A DNA stretch of 64,000 nucleotides. Origin: Vibrio rarus. GTDB taxonomy: Bacteria; Pseudomonadota; Gammaproteobacteria; Enterobacterales; Vibrionaceae. The notes under the pieces were generated by a model that was not told the DNA's origin, searched no databases, and saw nothing but the letters and a program-made list of their open reading frames with translations. The position numbers were made by a program, and so were the translations under genes. Numbering within the stretch: the stretch's first letter is position 1; every line of letters starts with the position of its first letter. Below, piece by piece: positions 38,029 through 47,215 of the stretch. The DNA is taken from the NCBI RefSeq assembly GCF_024347075.1, contig NZ_AP024900.1:1240001-1304000 (forward strand). Direction: 5' to 3'.

Positions 38029-39120
38029 CTAATAATCGGGCAATAAATGGTTATTGCTCAGTTTATGAGTGTCATCTTGTTGTTTTGCAAATTCAGCAAG
38101 GGCGGGAAAATGCTCTGCTCGCCAAACGGTGAGTTGTGTTATTGACTCAGGAAGGGCGGAGAAACTGCTTTCTTGTTTTGCTGCCACCAAAGTTAGGTAG
38201 CCATAGTGTTCCAGTGGTTGCAATGATTTAAGTGACAATGTCACAACTTGATTGTTTTTATTTGCCTCCTCATCACTCCAGTGCGGGGTAATGGTTAAGC
38301 GAGGTTGGTAGTCACGAACCTTAACCACCCACTTATTGGGCAGTCTTTTACTGCTGTCCCACCATGTTTTATCTAAACTGTTCATCACCGCTCTAGTCAC
38401 TTTGGCATCTTGCGCGCCCAGTTCACTCAGTTTTCGGCTAAAAACGGCGCTAAAGGCATGCTCATATTGACCCTGAGTGACCGTAGCGTCTTGCTGTAGA
38501 ATCTCAATGGCAATTAAAGCTCCTAACATATTAGAGTAGAGATCTTCAGGAGAATACGCTGAGGGGTACTCTTTAAACCCCGCAACGGAAGTATAGCCAA
38601 ACCACTGCGCGGCTTCATGCCACTGAGCTAAGCGAAACGCGAGCAATGCACTGAGTTCAATTTCTGCAAGGTGTTGCTGTGTATCACTGAGATTGACGGG
38701 GACATCCATCATCTCAATGATCCGGCTGCGCAATTCCTCCTCTAATACTATCTGTTGCGCCTTTCCCAATTGCCCTTTGATTTTGCTGTAAATATAGAGG
38801 GCGTAATCGGCGGTATCGCGCACATGGGCGGTGTCAATAATCCCGCCAAGGCGTGTATAAATAAGCCCATTGGACTCTTTACCCGTACCCATCAAACTGC
38901 TGGTCACCCCTTGCGAGCCATCATTATAAAGGTGCGTGTTGAGATCAGACAGTTCCACAATATTGTTCACTCTGAAAAAAGGCACTGGCACCACCCCTAA
39001 TTCAGACTTCATATTAATGCCAAAGGCGCAACAAGGGCGCACACCGCTAGGGGCATCTAGCGCATAACTAAAATTCGCAAACAGACCAAGCGCTAACACA
39101 AAAAGAGAGGAAAGCTTCAT
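38029..39120 (-). CDS. DUF4056 domain protein, exported
   Basis: 363 aa with a signal peptide (MKLSSLFVLALGLFANFSYA). The mature start APSGVRPCCAFGINM is the conserved opening of DUF4056 proteins of Vibrio and relatives, whose function is unknown. AAGGAG precedes the ATG at 39120; the longer frame to 39201 overlaps the upstream gene and is rejected. It is the last of a three-gene cluster with two outer-membrane beta-barrel genes, so a role in an envelope process with them is likely. Confidence 0.82.
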   Translation of the reverse strand: MKLSSLFVLALGLFANFSYALDAPSGVRPCCAFGINMKSELGVVPVPFFRVNNIVELSDLNTHLYNDGSQGVTSSLMGTGKESNGLIYTRLGGIIDTAHVRDTADYALYIYSKIKGQLGKAQQIVLEEELRSRIIEMMDVPVNLSDTQQHLAEIELSALLAFRLAQWHEAAQWFGYTSVAGFKEYPSAYSPEDLYSNMLGALIAIEILQQDATVTQGQYEHAFSAVFSRKLSELGAQDAKVTRAVMNSLDKTWWDSSKRLPNKWVVKVRDYQPRLTITPHWSDEEANKNNQVVTLSLKSLQPLEHYGYLTLVAAKQESSFSALPESITQLTVWRAEHFPALAEFAKQQDDTHKLSNNHLLPDY

Positions 39121-39154
39121 AGAACTCCTTATTTTTTGTTTATAGAGAAACACA

Positions 39155-40300
39155 TTAAAATGCCTCGTGGATATTAAAATAAACGGTGGTTTCGTCACCA
39201 AAACCTAAGTCTAAGCGAACATTGACTCTAGGCTTAAACGCGAAACGGTAACCGACACCATAAGTGGGTAACCAAGTGTGTTGAAAAAGTTCGGCAAAGT
39301 GAGCGCCGATATTTCCCGCGCCTCCCCATATCACCGCACCATGTCTGGTGGAGAAAGAGTGGCGATACTCCAGTTGCGCCGTCATTTGATAACGATCTCG
39401 ATAGCGCCCGTAATAATAACCCCGCATTCGGTTGTCACCGCCAAGTTTACTCATTGCAAACCAAGGAAGCTCATCCTCATTACTCAGGCCCTGAACAAAG
39501 TAATCAAAGGCAAGAATGTTGTTCTGGTATAACCGATAGTATTCCCGGTAATTAACGGTCAACTCGTTATATTGATAATCAGAGCCTAAAGCATTCAAAA
39601 ACCAAGTTTGTTCAACGCTTACTAAACGACCCGAGTAGGGGTTTGTTTGATAGTCACGGGTGTCATACTCGATAGCAAGTAGCACACCTAAATTAGTGGC
39701 ATCTTGTAACTGCTGCGGTTGTAAAGCATTGCCTTGAGATTTTTGACGATATAAAAACGTTGCATCTATGCCCCCTTTAATAAAGTAGTGGTCAATAAAT
39801 TGATAAGAGAGCGTAGGCTTAATGGCAAAGAATAGACCTTCATGTAGGGTTTTATTATTCGCATCTTCCGCGGCGGCTTTTCCTATTCCCCAATAGTCGC
39901 TGGGGGTTTTAGACAGTTTGCCCTCTAGGCCCAATACCCACTGATTTTGATTTAAGAAAGTGGCGTTGTGCACTCCAATGCCATAAGAGCCTTCTGAAGA
40001 GGCATAGCCACTGATGGTCAATGTCGACAGTTGGTTGCCACTTTGAATGCCTTGTGGCGAGTAAAGCCCGACCGCTGCGACACCAATGCCAACCCCTTGT
40101 TCAGGATTGGCAAAAGGGCCGGGCAGCACCCCCCAATCCATCCCCCCAGAGAGATCCACTTCGTTACTAGACCCAAAAAACTGCAACACATCGCTAAACC
40201 AATGAGTACCTTCATCGGTCATGTTATTGTTTTGTCCGTCGCCCATCGCTGTAAAGGGGATAAGCCATATCAGGGCCGAAGGATAAAATACACGTCTCAT
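39155..40300 (-). CDS. BamA/Omp85-like surface antigen protein (barrel only)
   Basis: 381 aa with a signal peptide (MRRVFYPSALIWLIPFTAMG). The body is a run of amphipathic beta strands with DTRDYQTNPYSGRLVSVE and the terminal VNVRLDLGFGDETTVYFNIHEAF (two joined stretches), the bacterial surface antigen D15 (PF01103) pattern, ending in Phe as outer-membrane barrels do. There are no POTRA repeats, so it is a short barrel-type relative and not BamA itself. AAGGGGGC precedes the start. It is the middle gene of the cluster. Confidence 0.82.
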   Translation of the reverse strand: MRRVFYPSALIWLIPFTAMGDGQNNNMTDEGTHWFSDVLQFFGSSNEVDLSGGMDWGVLPGPFANPEQGVGIGVAAVGLYSPQGIQSGNQLSTLTISGYASSEGSYGIGVHNATFLNQNQWVLGLEGKLSKTPSDYWGIGKAAAEDANNKTLHEGLFFAIKPTLSYQFIDHYFIKGGIDATFLYRQKSQGNALQPQQLQDATNLGVLLAIEYDTRDYQTNPYSGRLVSVEQTWFLNALGSDYQYNELTVNYREYYRLYQNNILAFDYFVQGLSNEDELPWFAMSKLGGDNRMRGYYYGRYRDRYQMTAQLEYRHSFSTRHGAVIWGGAGNIGAHFAELFQHTWLPTYGVGYRFAFKPRVNVRLDLGFGDETTVYFNIHEAF

Positions 40301-40343
40301 AGCGCCCCCTTATATGGGGAGAAAATTGCTAGTGGCAACACAA

Positions 40344-41303
40344 TTAAAAACGAGTATCCAGCGCTACAAAGGCACTTTGGCGATCACCAAAGCCAAACTC
40401 TCCAACAATATTAAAGGTAGAGTTAATGACATAATTGAAACCAACCACGGTATTCCATTCAGATTCAAGCTCCTGTTGAACGACAAAACCCGCTGTTTCC
40501 CCTTCCTCTTCAATCAGTCGGACAAATTCCGCCGGGAAGATGTCTTTTAAATCGCCTTTTAAGGTTTGCTGGATATTTTGATACTGACCCCCCACCCAAA
40601 CACGTACTGGGTGTCCGTAATTGGTAAAGTCAAAACCTACGCGAGGGGTAATTACAATAGAGTCGATGCCACCATCAATAACGGTTAAATTGGTTTTGGT
40701 ATAACTGCCGTCAATGATGGTGAACCACTCTTTATATCCGCCCGCAAGCACCATACCACCGCCATACATATTGCCATCTAAATCTAACTTAAAAGGCAAT
40801 TGCGGTAGGGTGATATTTCGATTATCAGCAACATTGATGTTCACTTTGATGTCAGTTTCGGAGTAGCCGGTAATTTTACCGGCAATGGCATAAAAGTTGA
40901 GAAATGGGAATAACCACATATCCGCTCTAACCGTCCAAACATCACTTTCTTGAAAACCGCCGATGGTTTCCACATCGATAGAGTTTATGGGAATGTTTTG
41001 TCCTGGAATGTCATCCAGTATAGGGATACAAATGCTGGTATTGGGTATGGGATAGCAGAAGCCAGGAAAGTCAGGGGTATTAATGGAAGACTTAATGCCA
41101 TTAAGATCTATGGAGTTAACATTAATGCCTTGTTCAACGTGCATATAGCCAACGCTGATGCCAAAGGCTTTAGGAAGAATATAGCCACGCTCTTCGGCTT
41201 CAGATTTCCAAATAGGTAACTCAAAGGAAGAGGCATAACTAAAGGGTGAGGTGAACATGGCACCCAATACCGCCACAGTGCTTGAAAAACGCTTAAATTC
41301 CAT
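40344..41303 (-). CDS. Outer-membrane beta-barrel protein
   Basis: 319 aa with a signal peptide (ending FTSPFSYA). Alternating beta-strand pattern throughout and C-terminal SAFVALDTRF indicate an outer-membrane barrel. It resembles Vibrio proteins often labelled virulence or porin-like protein; no specific function is known to me. It is the first gene of the cluster with the D15-like barrel (43-base gap) and the DUF4056 protein. A 29-base palindrome lies 160-188 bases upstream. Confidence 0.75.
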   Translation of the reverse strand: MEFKRFSSTVAVLGAMFTSPFSYASSFELPIWKSEAEERGYILPKAFGISVGYMHVEQGINVNSIDLNGIKSSINTPDFPGFCYPIPNTSICIPILDDIPGQNIPINSIDVETIGGFQESDVWTVRADMWLFPFLNFYAIAGKITGYSETDIKVNINVADNRNITLPQLPFKLDLDGNMYGGGMVLAGGYKEWFTIIDGSYTKTNLTVIDGGIDSIVITPRVGFDFTNYGHPVRVWVGGQYQNIQQTLKGDLKDIFPAEFVRLIEEEGETAGFVVQQELESEWNTVVGFNYVINSTFNIVGEFGFGDRQSAFVALDTRF

Positions 41304-41462
41304 TTACAAACCCAAAATAGATTAAATGTGATTAAGGATAAAATAATTATATACGGTATTTTGAAAAAAGTGAGTAAATACACGTATTTACAGAGACTGT
41401 AGTGCATTGGGTGTGCAATGTGTTGATTATTTGTGCGGATATGAGGCTTGTTGAATTATTTT

Positions 41463-41491
41463 GCTTGTCAATTAAGCGTTAATTGACAAGC
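41463..41491. promoter_or_regulatory. Perfect 13-base-arm palindrome upstream of the OMP cluster
   Basis: GCTTGTCAATTAA and TTAATTGACAAGC pair perfectly around GCG. It lies between the dCMP deaminase stop and the outer-membrane gene start. There is no T-run in the direction of transcription, so an operator is more likely than a terminator. Confidence 0.5.
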
Positions 41492-41534
41492 GTTAACATT
41501 TTTATAAATAGGAGACGCTAGAGAAAAGTGCCTA

Positions 41535-41984
41535 TTATTCGGCTTTGAGTTGCTCAAGAGGAAGCCAGTCAATGTTCACTCCCGCCTGATTAAACATCTC
41601 TTCACTGATTTTTATCTTATCGCCCCAGCGAGATAAAAAGTCGGCATTTTGCTCAGGGCAATGCACTGAAGAAATGCCGGTTTGGATAATTTTAGCCGCG
41701 CAGTTTGGACAAGGAAAATGCGTCACCCAAATCTCGCAACCATCGAGATCGCGTTTGGCGAACAAAATTGCGTTTTCCTCAGCATGCAGTGTTTTCAGGT
41801 ACTTCATATCACGGTCATCCGTTTCGGCACTGTCTGCTATGCCGTGTGGATATCCATTAAACCCAACAGAAACGATACGATTATGTTTAGTGATAACAGC
41901 GCCCACTTGCGTGGAAGGATCTTTACTCCAAGAGGCGACCAATTCGGACATTTGATAAAAGCGTTTTGCCCATTTTGTTAACAT
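41535..41984 (-). CDS. Deoxycytidylate (dCMP) deaminase
   Basis: 149 aa. The zinc-dependent deaminase motif is LHAEENAILFAK and FPCPNCAAKIIQ, with GAVITKHNRIVSVGFNGYPHG and a C-terminal Asn/Trp-rich end as in dCMP deaminase/ComEB-like proteins. It would convert dCMP to dUMP for dTTP synthesis. The substrate assignment rests on overall similarity. A phage origin is possible since such enzymes are common in phages, but no phage genes adjoin it. Confidence 0.88.
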   Translation of the reverse strand: MLTKWAKRFYQMSELVASWSKDPSTQVGAVITKHNRIVSVGFNGYPHGIADSAETDDRDMKYLKTLHAEENAILFAKRDLDGCEIWVTHFPCPNCAAKIIQTGISSVHCPEQNADFLSRWGDKIKISEEMFNQAGVNIDWLPLEQLKAE

Positions 41985-42234
41985 ATTTAATTCCTTGAAT
42001 GACCTAAAAGTACCAGATGAATCGGCTGGGTTTTAGCTTAACTAATTTTATACATAAGCCAAAACACTTTTGTGGTAATAATCCCATTAGTTGCTGATTT
42101 ATTAAGGATCTTTTCCTGTGTAACCGGCATAAAGTGACGGATGTACGATATAAAGTATGTGATTGTGTGATTTGAGCAGATAAAAAGAGTAATCTGTCTA
42201 GCACTTAGGGATCATCTGAGAGAAGATTTTACGG

Positions 42235-42642
42235 GTGTTAATTATTATTCGAGGATTACCAGGCTCTGGTAAGTCAACGTTAGCTAAAAAGCTACAACAA
42301 GAGAGGGCAATGCTGCACCTTGAGGCGGATATGTATTTTATCAATCCGCAGGGCGAATATCAGTTTAATGGGAACAAAATACAGGCCGCTCATGCTTGGT
42401 GTTTACAACAAACACGCGCTTGCCTTCAACAGCAAGGCTCGGTAGTGGTCTCTAATACCTTCACTCAATTGTGGGAAATAAGACCCTACCACGCATTAGC
42501 GGTAAAAATGGGAGTGGAATTTGCCATCTACCAATGCACAGGGCAATACCCCAATATACATAATGTCCCTGACAGTCACATAAAGAAGATGAGAAAGCGT
42601 TGGCATAAGTTGCCACAGGATCTGAAAAAGTACCTAAAATAA
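42235..42642 (+). CDS. Small P-loop kinase-like ATPase
   Basis: 135 aa starting with GTG at 42235. The Walker A motif IIIRGLPGSGKSTLAKKL is at the very N-terminus, followed by LEADMYFIN (acceptor-site Asp) and VVVSNTFTQLWEI. This is the small AAA_33/NEDD4BP2-like kinase family, related to polynucleotide and zeta-toxin kinases. The substrate is unknown. It is 32 bases upstream of the adenine deaminase gene in the same direction, so they may be co-transcribed. Confidence 0.8.
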   Translation: MLIIIRGLPGSGKSTLAKKLQQERAMLHLEADMYFINPQGEYQFNGNKIQAAHAWCLQQTRACLQQQGSVVVSNTFTQLWEIRPYHALAVKMGVEFAIYQCTGQYPNIHNVPDSHIKKMRKRWHKLPQDLKKYLK

Positions 42643-42674
42643 AGAGAACTAACAATAATACAGGGAGAGTAATA

Positions 42675-43685
42675 TTGCGACAGTTTATCGAAGGCCTACC
42701 TAAGGTTGAGCTTCATCTGCACATTGAAGGAACCTTAGAGCCCGAATTGATGTTTGAACTTGCCAACAGAAACGGTATTGAGATCCCATATTCGAGCCCC
42801 CAACAAATTCGACAAGCCTATCAGTTTCACAACTTACAATCTTTTCTTGATATCTATTATCAAGGGGCCAATGTACTGATCACCGAGCAAGATTTCTTTG
42901 ATCTCACTTGGGCTTATCTACAAAAGTGCCAGCAAGATAATGTGTTGCACACCGAGATATTTTTCGACCCTCAAACCCATACCAACAGAGGCATTGCCTT
43001 TGCTACGGTCGTCAATGGTATTCATCGCGCTTTGCAAAAAGGCCAGCAAGAATTGGCGATCAGTAGTCATTTAATCATGTGCTTTTTACGCCACTTATCG
43101 CAACAGTCGGCTTTGGAGACATTGCAACAAGCGTTGCCCCACAAAGATAAAATTATAGGGGTGGGGTTAGACTCATCAGAGCTAGGCAATCCGCCACAAA
43201 AATTTGCCCAAGTGTTCCAGCAGGCCATCAAAGAAGGGTTTCTTACCGTGGCACATGCGGGAGAAGAAGGCCCTTCAAGTCATATTCAAGACGCCATGAC
43301 ATTATTGGGTGTATCACGTATTGATCACGGGGTGCGCTGTGTGGATGACCCTAAACTGATGCAAATATTACAGGTTTTAAAAATGCCTTTAACTGTCTGC
43401 CCGTTATCCAACATTAAACTGAAAGTGTTTGATTCAATGCAAGAGCACAATGTGGTTGAGCTTTTACATCAAGGGCTCTGTGTGACCATCAACTCAGACG
43501 ATCCGGCCTACTTTGGAGGGTATATGACAGATAACTTCCATCAAATTGCTTTAACGCATCCTATAGAATCAAAAGAGTTAGCTCAATTTACCCGTAATGC
43601 CATTGACGCCAGTTTTGCTAGTGACGATCGCAAACAAGATCTGATCCGGCATTTAGAAGGCTATTTAGTGCAGTGTATACAATAG
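42675..43685 (+). CDS. Adenine deaminase (adenosine-deaminase fold)
   Basis: 336 aa, starting at TTG (42675) behind GGGAGAG. The metal site is in KVELHLHIEGTLEPEL (HxH), with VAHAGEEGPSSHI, RIDHGVR and SDDPAYFGGYM. The last motif and VGLDSSELGNPP are those of the bacterial adenine deaminase group (as Pseudomonas PA0148, a characterised adenine aminohydrolase) rather than E. coli Add. It would convert adenine to hypoxanthine in purine salvage. Often annotated simply as adenosine deaminase; the motif choice decides for adenine. Confidence 0.88.
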   Translation: MRQFIEGLPKVELHLHIEGTLEPELMFELANRNGIEIPYSSPQQIRQAYQFHNLQSFLDIYYQGANVLITEQDFFDLTWAYLQKCQQDNVLHTEIFFDPQTHTNRGIAFATVVNGIHRALQKGQQELAISSHLIMCFLRHLSQQSALETLQQALPHKDKIIGVGLDSSELGNPPQKFAQVFQQAIKEGFLTVAHAGEEGPSSHIQDAMTLLGVSRIDHGVRCVDDPKLMQILQVLKMPLTVCPLSNIKLKVFDSMQEHNVVELLHQGLCVTINSDDPAYFGGYMTDNFHQIALTHPIESKELAQFTRNAIDASFASDDRKQDLIRHLEGYLVQCIQ

Positions 43686-43703
43686 GGCTTACGCCTTTAT
43701 TGG

Positions 43704-44708
43704 TTATTGATATTTTAATAAGGCTTGAGTTAAGTTGGCCTTAATTTTCTCTCGAATATGGATGGGTTCAATCACTTCAACCACATTGGCATTTTTCATC
43801 AACCACCACTCAAAGCCCAAACTATCACGCACTTTTGCGCTAATAGTGGTGTGTTGAGCGGTGCTGTTAATAGTGGTTTGATTTTTACACAAGCGCGTTT
43901 CTTCAATAAGGTGCAAGCCGTCATAGTTATCTATTTTTAGGATCACTTGGGTAAACTCGCCCCCAGAGAAGTGCGGTACATGCTGCTCAATATACTGCTT
44001 GGCATTAAAATGCTGCTGACACTTTTGCACGCTAAACCCAAGGCTTAACTTTACAATGCGGTGAATGGCAAAGGTGCGGTATTGCTGGGTATTCTTTTTT
44101 ACGGCAACTAAATAAAAACTTCGACCATGCAACACAATTCCTAGCGGTTCAATATGATATTGTTGCTCTTTAATGCTACCGCGCTTCTTATACTTCATAT
44201 TTAAGCTGCGCTTTTCAACAATGCCTTGTTCAATGGTAGCAATGAAGGATTCATCAAATGAGGGTGAGGTGAGTTGAAATTCGATAGGGGCGTAGGTGAA
44301 GCGCTCTTTCCATAACTCAATCTTTTGATCCCGTTCGGCTTTCCCTGTGCTAATAAGGTTAGACACCTCTTTGCGCATAGTGGGAGGCAGCATCTCTAAT
44401 ACTTCGTGTTCAATAATTTGCAAAGAGAGCACGCTGCTCATAGCTGCAGGGTTAATGGGGTGTTGCTGGCCTTGTGAAATCTTTATTTGGTGAGGACGCT
44501 TGTCGTTATCAATCTCAATGCAATAATAGTCTGCGGCGACTTTGTTGATGATCCTTTGCACGGTTTTCATCTGGCTTTTTTCATCAAGTGCTGGGTTGAG
44601 CAAGTCTTTAGACAGCAAAATCTGCCTCAATTCGAGGCTAGTCACATAATCAGGGTGACAGGGGATGTTTTGCAGTACCCGTTGGTAGCGTTCAAACGTT
44701 TTTGACAT
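43704..44708 (-). CDS. WYL domain transcriptional regulator
   Basis: 334 aa. An N-terminal winged-helix region (residues 1-70, with SLELRQILLSKD and TVQRIINKV) is followed by the WYL domain (KKRGSIKEQQYHIEPLGIVLHGRSFYLVA, read as two adjacent segments) and a C-terminal WCX-type extension. WYL proteins sense ligands, often nucleic-acid related, and regulate DNA repair or defence genes. AAAGG lies before the ATG at 44708; an ATG at 44726 is also in frame. It is divergent from rmuC, with a small dyad between them. Confidence 0.88.
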   Translation of the reverse strand: MSKTFERYQRVLQNIPCHPDYVTSLELRQILLSKDLLNPALDEKSQMKTVQRIINKVAADYYCIEIDNDKRPHQIKISQGQQHPINPAAMSSVLSLQIIEHEVLEMLPPTMRKEVSNLISTGKAERDQKIELWKERFTYAPIEFQLTSPSFDESFIATIEQGIVEKRSLNMKYKKRGSIKEQQYHIEPLGIVLHGRSFYLVAVKKNTQQYRTFAIHRIVKLSLGFSVQKCQQHFNAKQYIEQHVPHFSGGEFTQVILKIDNYDGLHLIEETRLCKNQTTINSTAQHTTISAKVRDSLGFEWWLMKNANVVEVIEPIHIREKIKANLTQALLKYQ

Positions 44709-44751
44709 TGCTTTACACCTTTTCATCAGATAACGTGCCTATTTTAGTTTA

Positions 44752-44770
44752 AGAGACGTTTTTTGTCTCT
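44752..44770. promoter_or_regulatory. Dyad between WYL gene and rmuC
   Basis: AGAGAC and GTCTCT flank seven bases, 44-62 bases before the WYL start and about 100 before rmuC. It is a possible autoregulatory operator. Confidence 0.35.
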
Positions 44771-44868
44771 AACTTCGTCATAATGTGTGACTAAGCAGGT
44801 AAGTGAGTAAGCAAAAGACACTTTCCTCGCACACCATTATTTAGGCTATGTAATAAGGAACAAAATTA

Positions 44869-46458
44869 ATGACGTTAACTTATGTGATATTCGGCCTAGT
44901 GGTATTGATCACATCGACCGGGGCGTATTGGGTTGGACAGCGCGCAATAACAGAGCTTAAACATAAACTAGAACTGACCGAAGCCGAGTTATCTCATCAA
45001 ACTGAGTTGGCGACATCAAACGAGCACAAACTACAGCAGATGAGCGAAGATGTCGGCGATCTAGAGGTGCGTTGCGCACAATTAGGCTCCGAATTGCAAG
45101 CGGCCCGTGTTGCCGAACATACTTATCGTAAGCAGTGCAATGAAAAAGAGCTGCAATTAAGTCACTGCAATGAGGCTTTAAGCGCGACTAAAGTGGCTGA
45201 AAGTTCGGCACTGGCAAAACTGATGGCGAAACAAGAAGCGTGGCAGGTAGAAAGTGAGCGCAGTCAAAGGTTAGATCGTGAGTTACGCCTACTCAATGAT
45301 AAACACGCCATCGCTATGGGTAAAATAGGCGAACTTAATACAGAAATAGAGACTAAACAGAGCCACTTTGAACAGCAAATCGCTTTGCTAAAAGAGAGTA
45401 AACAAGAGCTAAGTAAAGAGTTTGAACGTCTCGCCAATGAAATTTTAGAGCGCAAAGGCCAAGCATTTAAGCAATTAAATAGTGAAAGCATGAGCTCCAT
45501 TCTTAACCCCATACATCAAGAGTTGCGAGGCTTTAAAAGTAAGGTTGAAGACATTCACAGCAAAGAAAGTGAGCAACGAGTGCAACTGCGCACCGAATTA
45601 CAAAACTTACAAAAACTCAACCGAGAGATCACCGATCAAGCGGATAAACTGACCACCGCTTTAAAAGGTGAGAAAAAAGTGCAGGGGAACTGGGGGGAGT
45701 TGATGCTGGAAAATGTATTGGACAATTCCGGTTTGCGTCTCGGTGTCGATTACAAAAGAGAAGTGAGTATCGAAAGAGAGGATGGACGCTTTAGACCCGA
45801 TGCCATCGTTTATCTTCCACAGAAAAAGCATTTAGTGATAGATGCGAAAACGTCACTAAATGCCTACACACGTTACGTTAATTCAGAAGATCTCCTTGAG
45901 CGTGAAAGTGCATTGCGAGATCACACCCATGCGGTACGCGACCGAATTAATGAGCTTGCCGCCAAAGAGTACAGCAAGTTGCCCGGGATCAACTCTCCTG
46001 AGGTGGTGGTTATGTTCATCCCTATTGAGTCGGCGTATGTAGAAGCATTGAAAGCAGACCCTAACTTATTCCAGTCGGCGTTGGAGAAAAACATCTTAGT
46101 GGCCACACCCACCACTTTGCTGACCAGCCTCAATATAGTAAGGCAGTTATGGCGCTTTGAAGAGCAAAACAAACATACTGCTGAGCTGGCCAATCGTGCG
46201 GAACGTTTTTACTCCAAGCTCAACACCTTTTTAGTCTCTATGGAGGGAGTGGGTAAGCAGCTTGATAAAGCTAAAGACACCTACGACCGTGCCTTAGGCC
46301 AATTGCACACAGGAAAGGGCAATTTAATTAAACAAGCCTCCGAATTTAAAGAACTTGGCGTGGCGGTTACCCGAGAGTTACCCGCAGAGCTAGTTGAAAA
46401 ATCTCATTTAGAATTGGAATACCACACCACGGCACAACACATTACTGTAGTGGATTAA
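44869..46458 (+). CDS. rmuC: DNA recombination protein RmuC
   Basis: 529 aa. An N-terminal membrane anchor (LTYVIFGLVVLITSTGAYWV) is followed by a long coiled coil (residues 25-220) and the RmuC restriction-like domain: GNWGELMLENVLDNSGLR, DGRFRPDAIVYLP and HLVIDAKTSLNAY. RmuC limits inversions at short inverted repeats and is thought to act on DNA ends. It is followed by ssb after 106 bases. The link to recombination is known from E. coli; the biochemical activity is less settled. Confidence 0.93.
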   Translation: MTLTYVIFGLVVLITSTGAYWVGQRAITELKHKLELTEAELSHQTELATSNEHKLQQMSEDVGDLEVRCAQLGSELQAARVAEHTYRKQCNEKELQLSHCNEALSATKVAESSALAKLMAKQEAWQVESERSQRLDRELRLLNDKHAIAMGKIGELNTEIETKQSHFEQQIALLKESKQELSKEFERLANEILERKGQAFKQLNSESMSSILNPIHQELRGFKSKVEDIHSKESEQRVQLRTELQNLQKLNREITDQADKLTTALKGEKKVQGNWGELMLENVLDNSGLRLGVDYKREVSIEREDGRFRPDAIVYLPQKKHLVIDAKTSLNAYTRYVNSEDLLERESALRDHTHAVRDRINELAAKEYSKLPGINSPEVVVMFIPIESAYVEALKADPNLFQSALEKNILVATPTTLLTSLNIVRQLWRFEEQNKHTAELANRAERFYSKLNTFLVSMEGVGKQLDKAKDTYDRALGQLHTGKGNLIKQASEFKELGVAVTRELPAELVEKSHLELEYHTTAQHITVVD

Positions 46459-46564
46459 ACGGTGTATTCACCCTTAACACCTGAGTCGTAGCGACATCAC
46501 ACGGCTCAGTTAACCATTTAATATCAACGACTCCATTATCAATATGGACATATAAGGAAGCAGC

Positions 46565-47089
46565 ATGGCATCACGCGGTGTGAATAAAGTCATTATTTTA
46601 GGCAATTTGGGGACTGATCCCGAGTTACGTCATTTCTCAAACGGTAATGCAGTGGCGAACTTTACGGTAGCCACCTCAGAAACGTGGCAGGATAAATCCA
46701 CAGGCCAACAAAGAGAAAAAACGGAATGGCATCGCATTTCAGTGATGGGGAAATTAGCTGAAATTGCAGGCAATCACCTGCGTAAAGGTTCGCAAGTCTA
46801 TATTGAAGGGCAACTGCAAACACGTAAGTGGCAAGACAAATCAGGGCAAGAGCGATACACCACAGAAATTGTCGTGCAAGGCTTTAACGGTACTATGCAA
46901 ATGCTAGGTGGTCGCCAAACAACCGGGCAGGCACCAGCACAAGCAACACCTCAAGGAAATGCAAACCAATACGATGGTGGATATGCCGCGCAATCTACTC
47001 CACAAAACACCCGCACCGGTAATACACGCACCGATCAAGGGACAGGATATACACCAACCCCAGATGATTATGATGATATTCCGTTCTAG
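46565..47089 (+). CDS. ssb: Single-stranded DNA-binding protein
   Basis: 174 aa. The OB fold begins [20 protein letters not shown], with [15 protein letters not shown] and [15 protein letters not shown] flexible Gln/Thr/Gly-rich linker follows, then the acidic tip DDYDDIPF that recruits ExoI, RecO and others. AAGGAAG precedes the ATG. It lies next to rmuC rather than uvrA, the usual neighbour of the main ssb, and no LexA-type CTGT-N8-ACAG box was seen upstream. It may be a second copy. Confidence 0.96.
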   Translation: MASRGVNKVIILGNLGTDPELRHFSNGNAVANFTVATSETWQDKSTGQQREKTEWHRISVMGKLAEIAGNHLRKGSQVYIEGQLQTRKWQDKSGQERYTTEIVVQGFNGTMQMLGGRQTTGQAPAQATPQGNANQYDGGYAAQSTPQNTRTGNTRTDQGTGYTPTPDDYDDIPF

Positions 47090-47145
47090 GAAACGTATAA
47101 CTTAAAAGTGTCAGAATAAACGTTTTTAAAAGAAGAATGTCACTC

Positions 47146-47174
47146 AAACCCAGCAAACATGCTGGTTTTTTTTT
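47146..47174 (+). terminator. Terminator after ssb
   Basis: CCAGCA and TGCTGG pair around a short loop, followed by nine T residues. Confidence 0.85.
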
Positions 47175-47215
47175 ATTGTGAATCGAAAAGCCCCTTACTC
47201 ACGGAACCGTCCGCA

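Noticed and set aside
41535..43685. Deaminases and P-loop kinase as part of a nucleotide-depleting phage defence cluster
   Set aside because: They match ordinary salvage enzymes (dCMP and adenine deaminase), and no phage or defence partner gene adjoins them.
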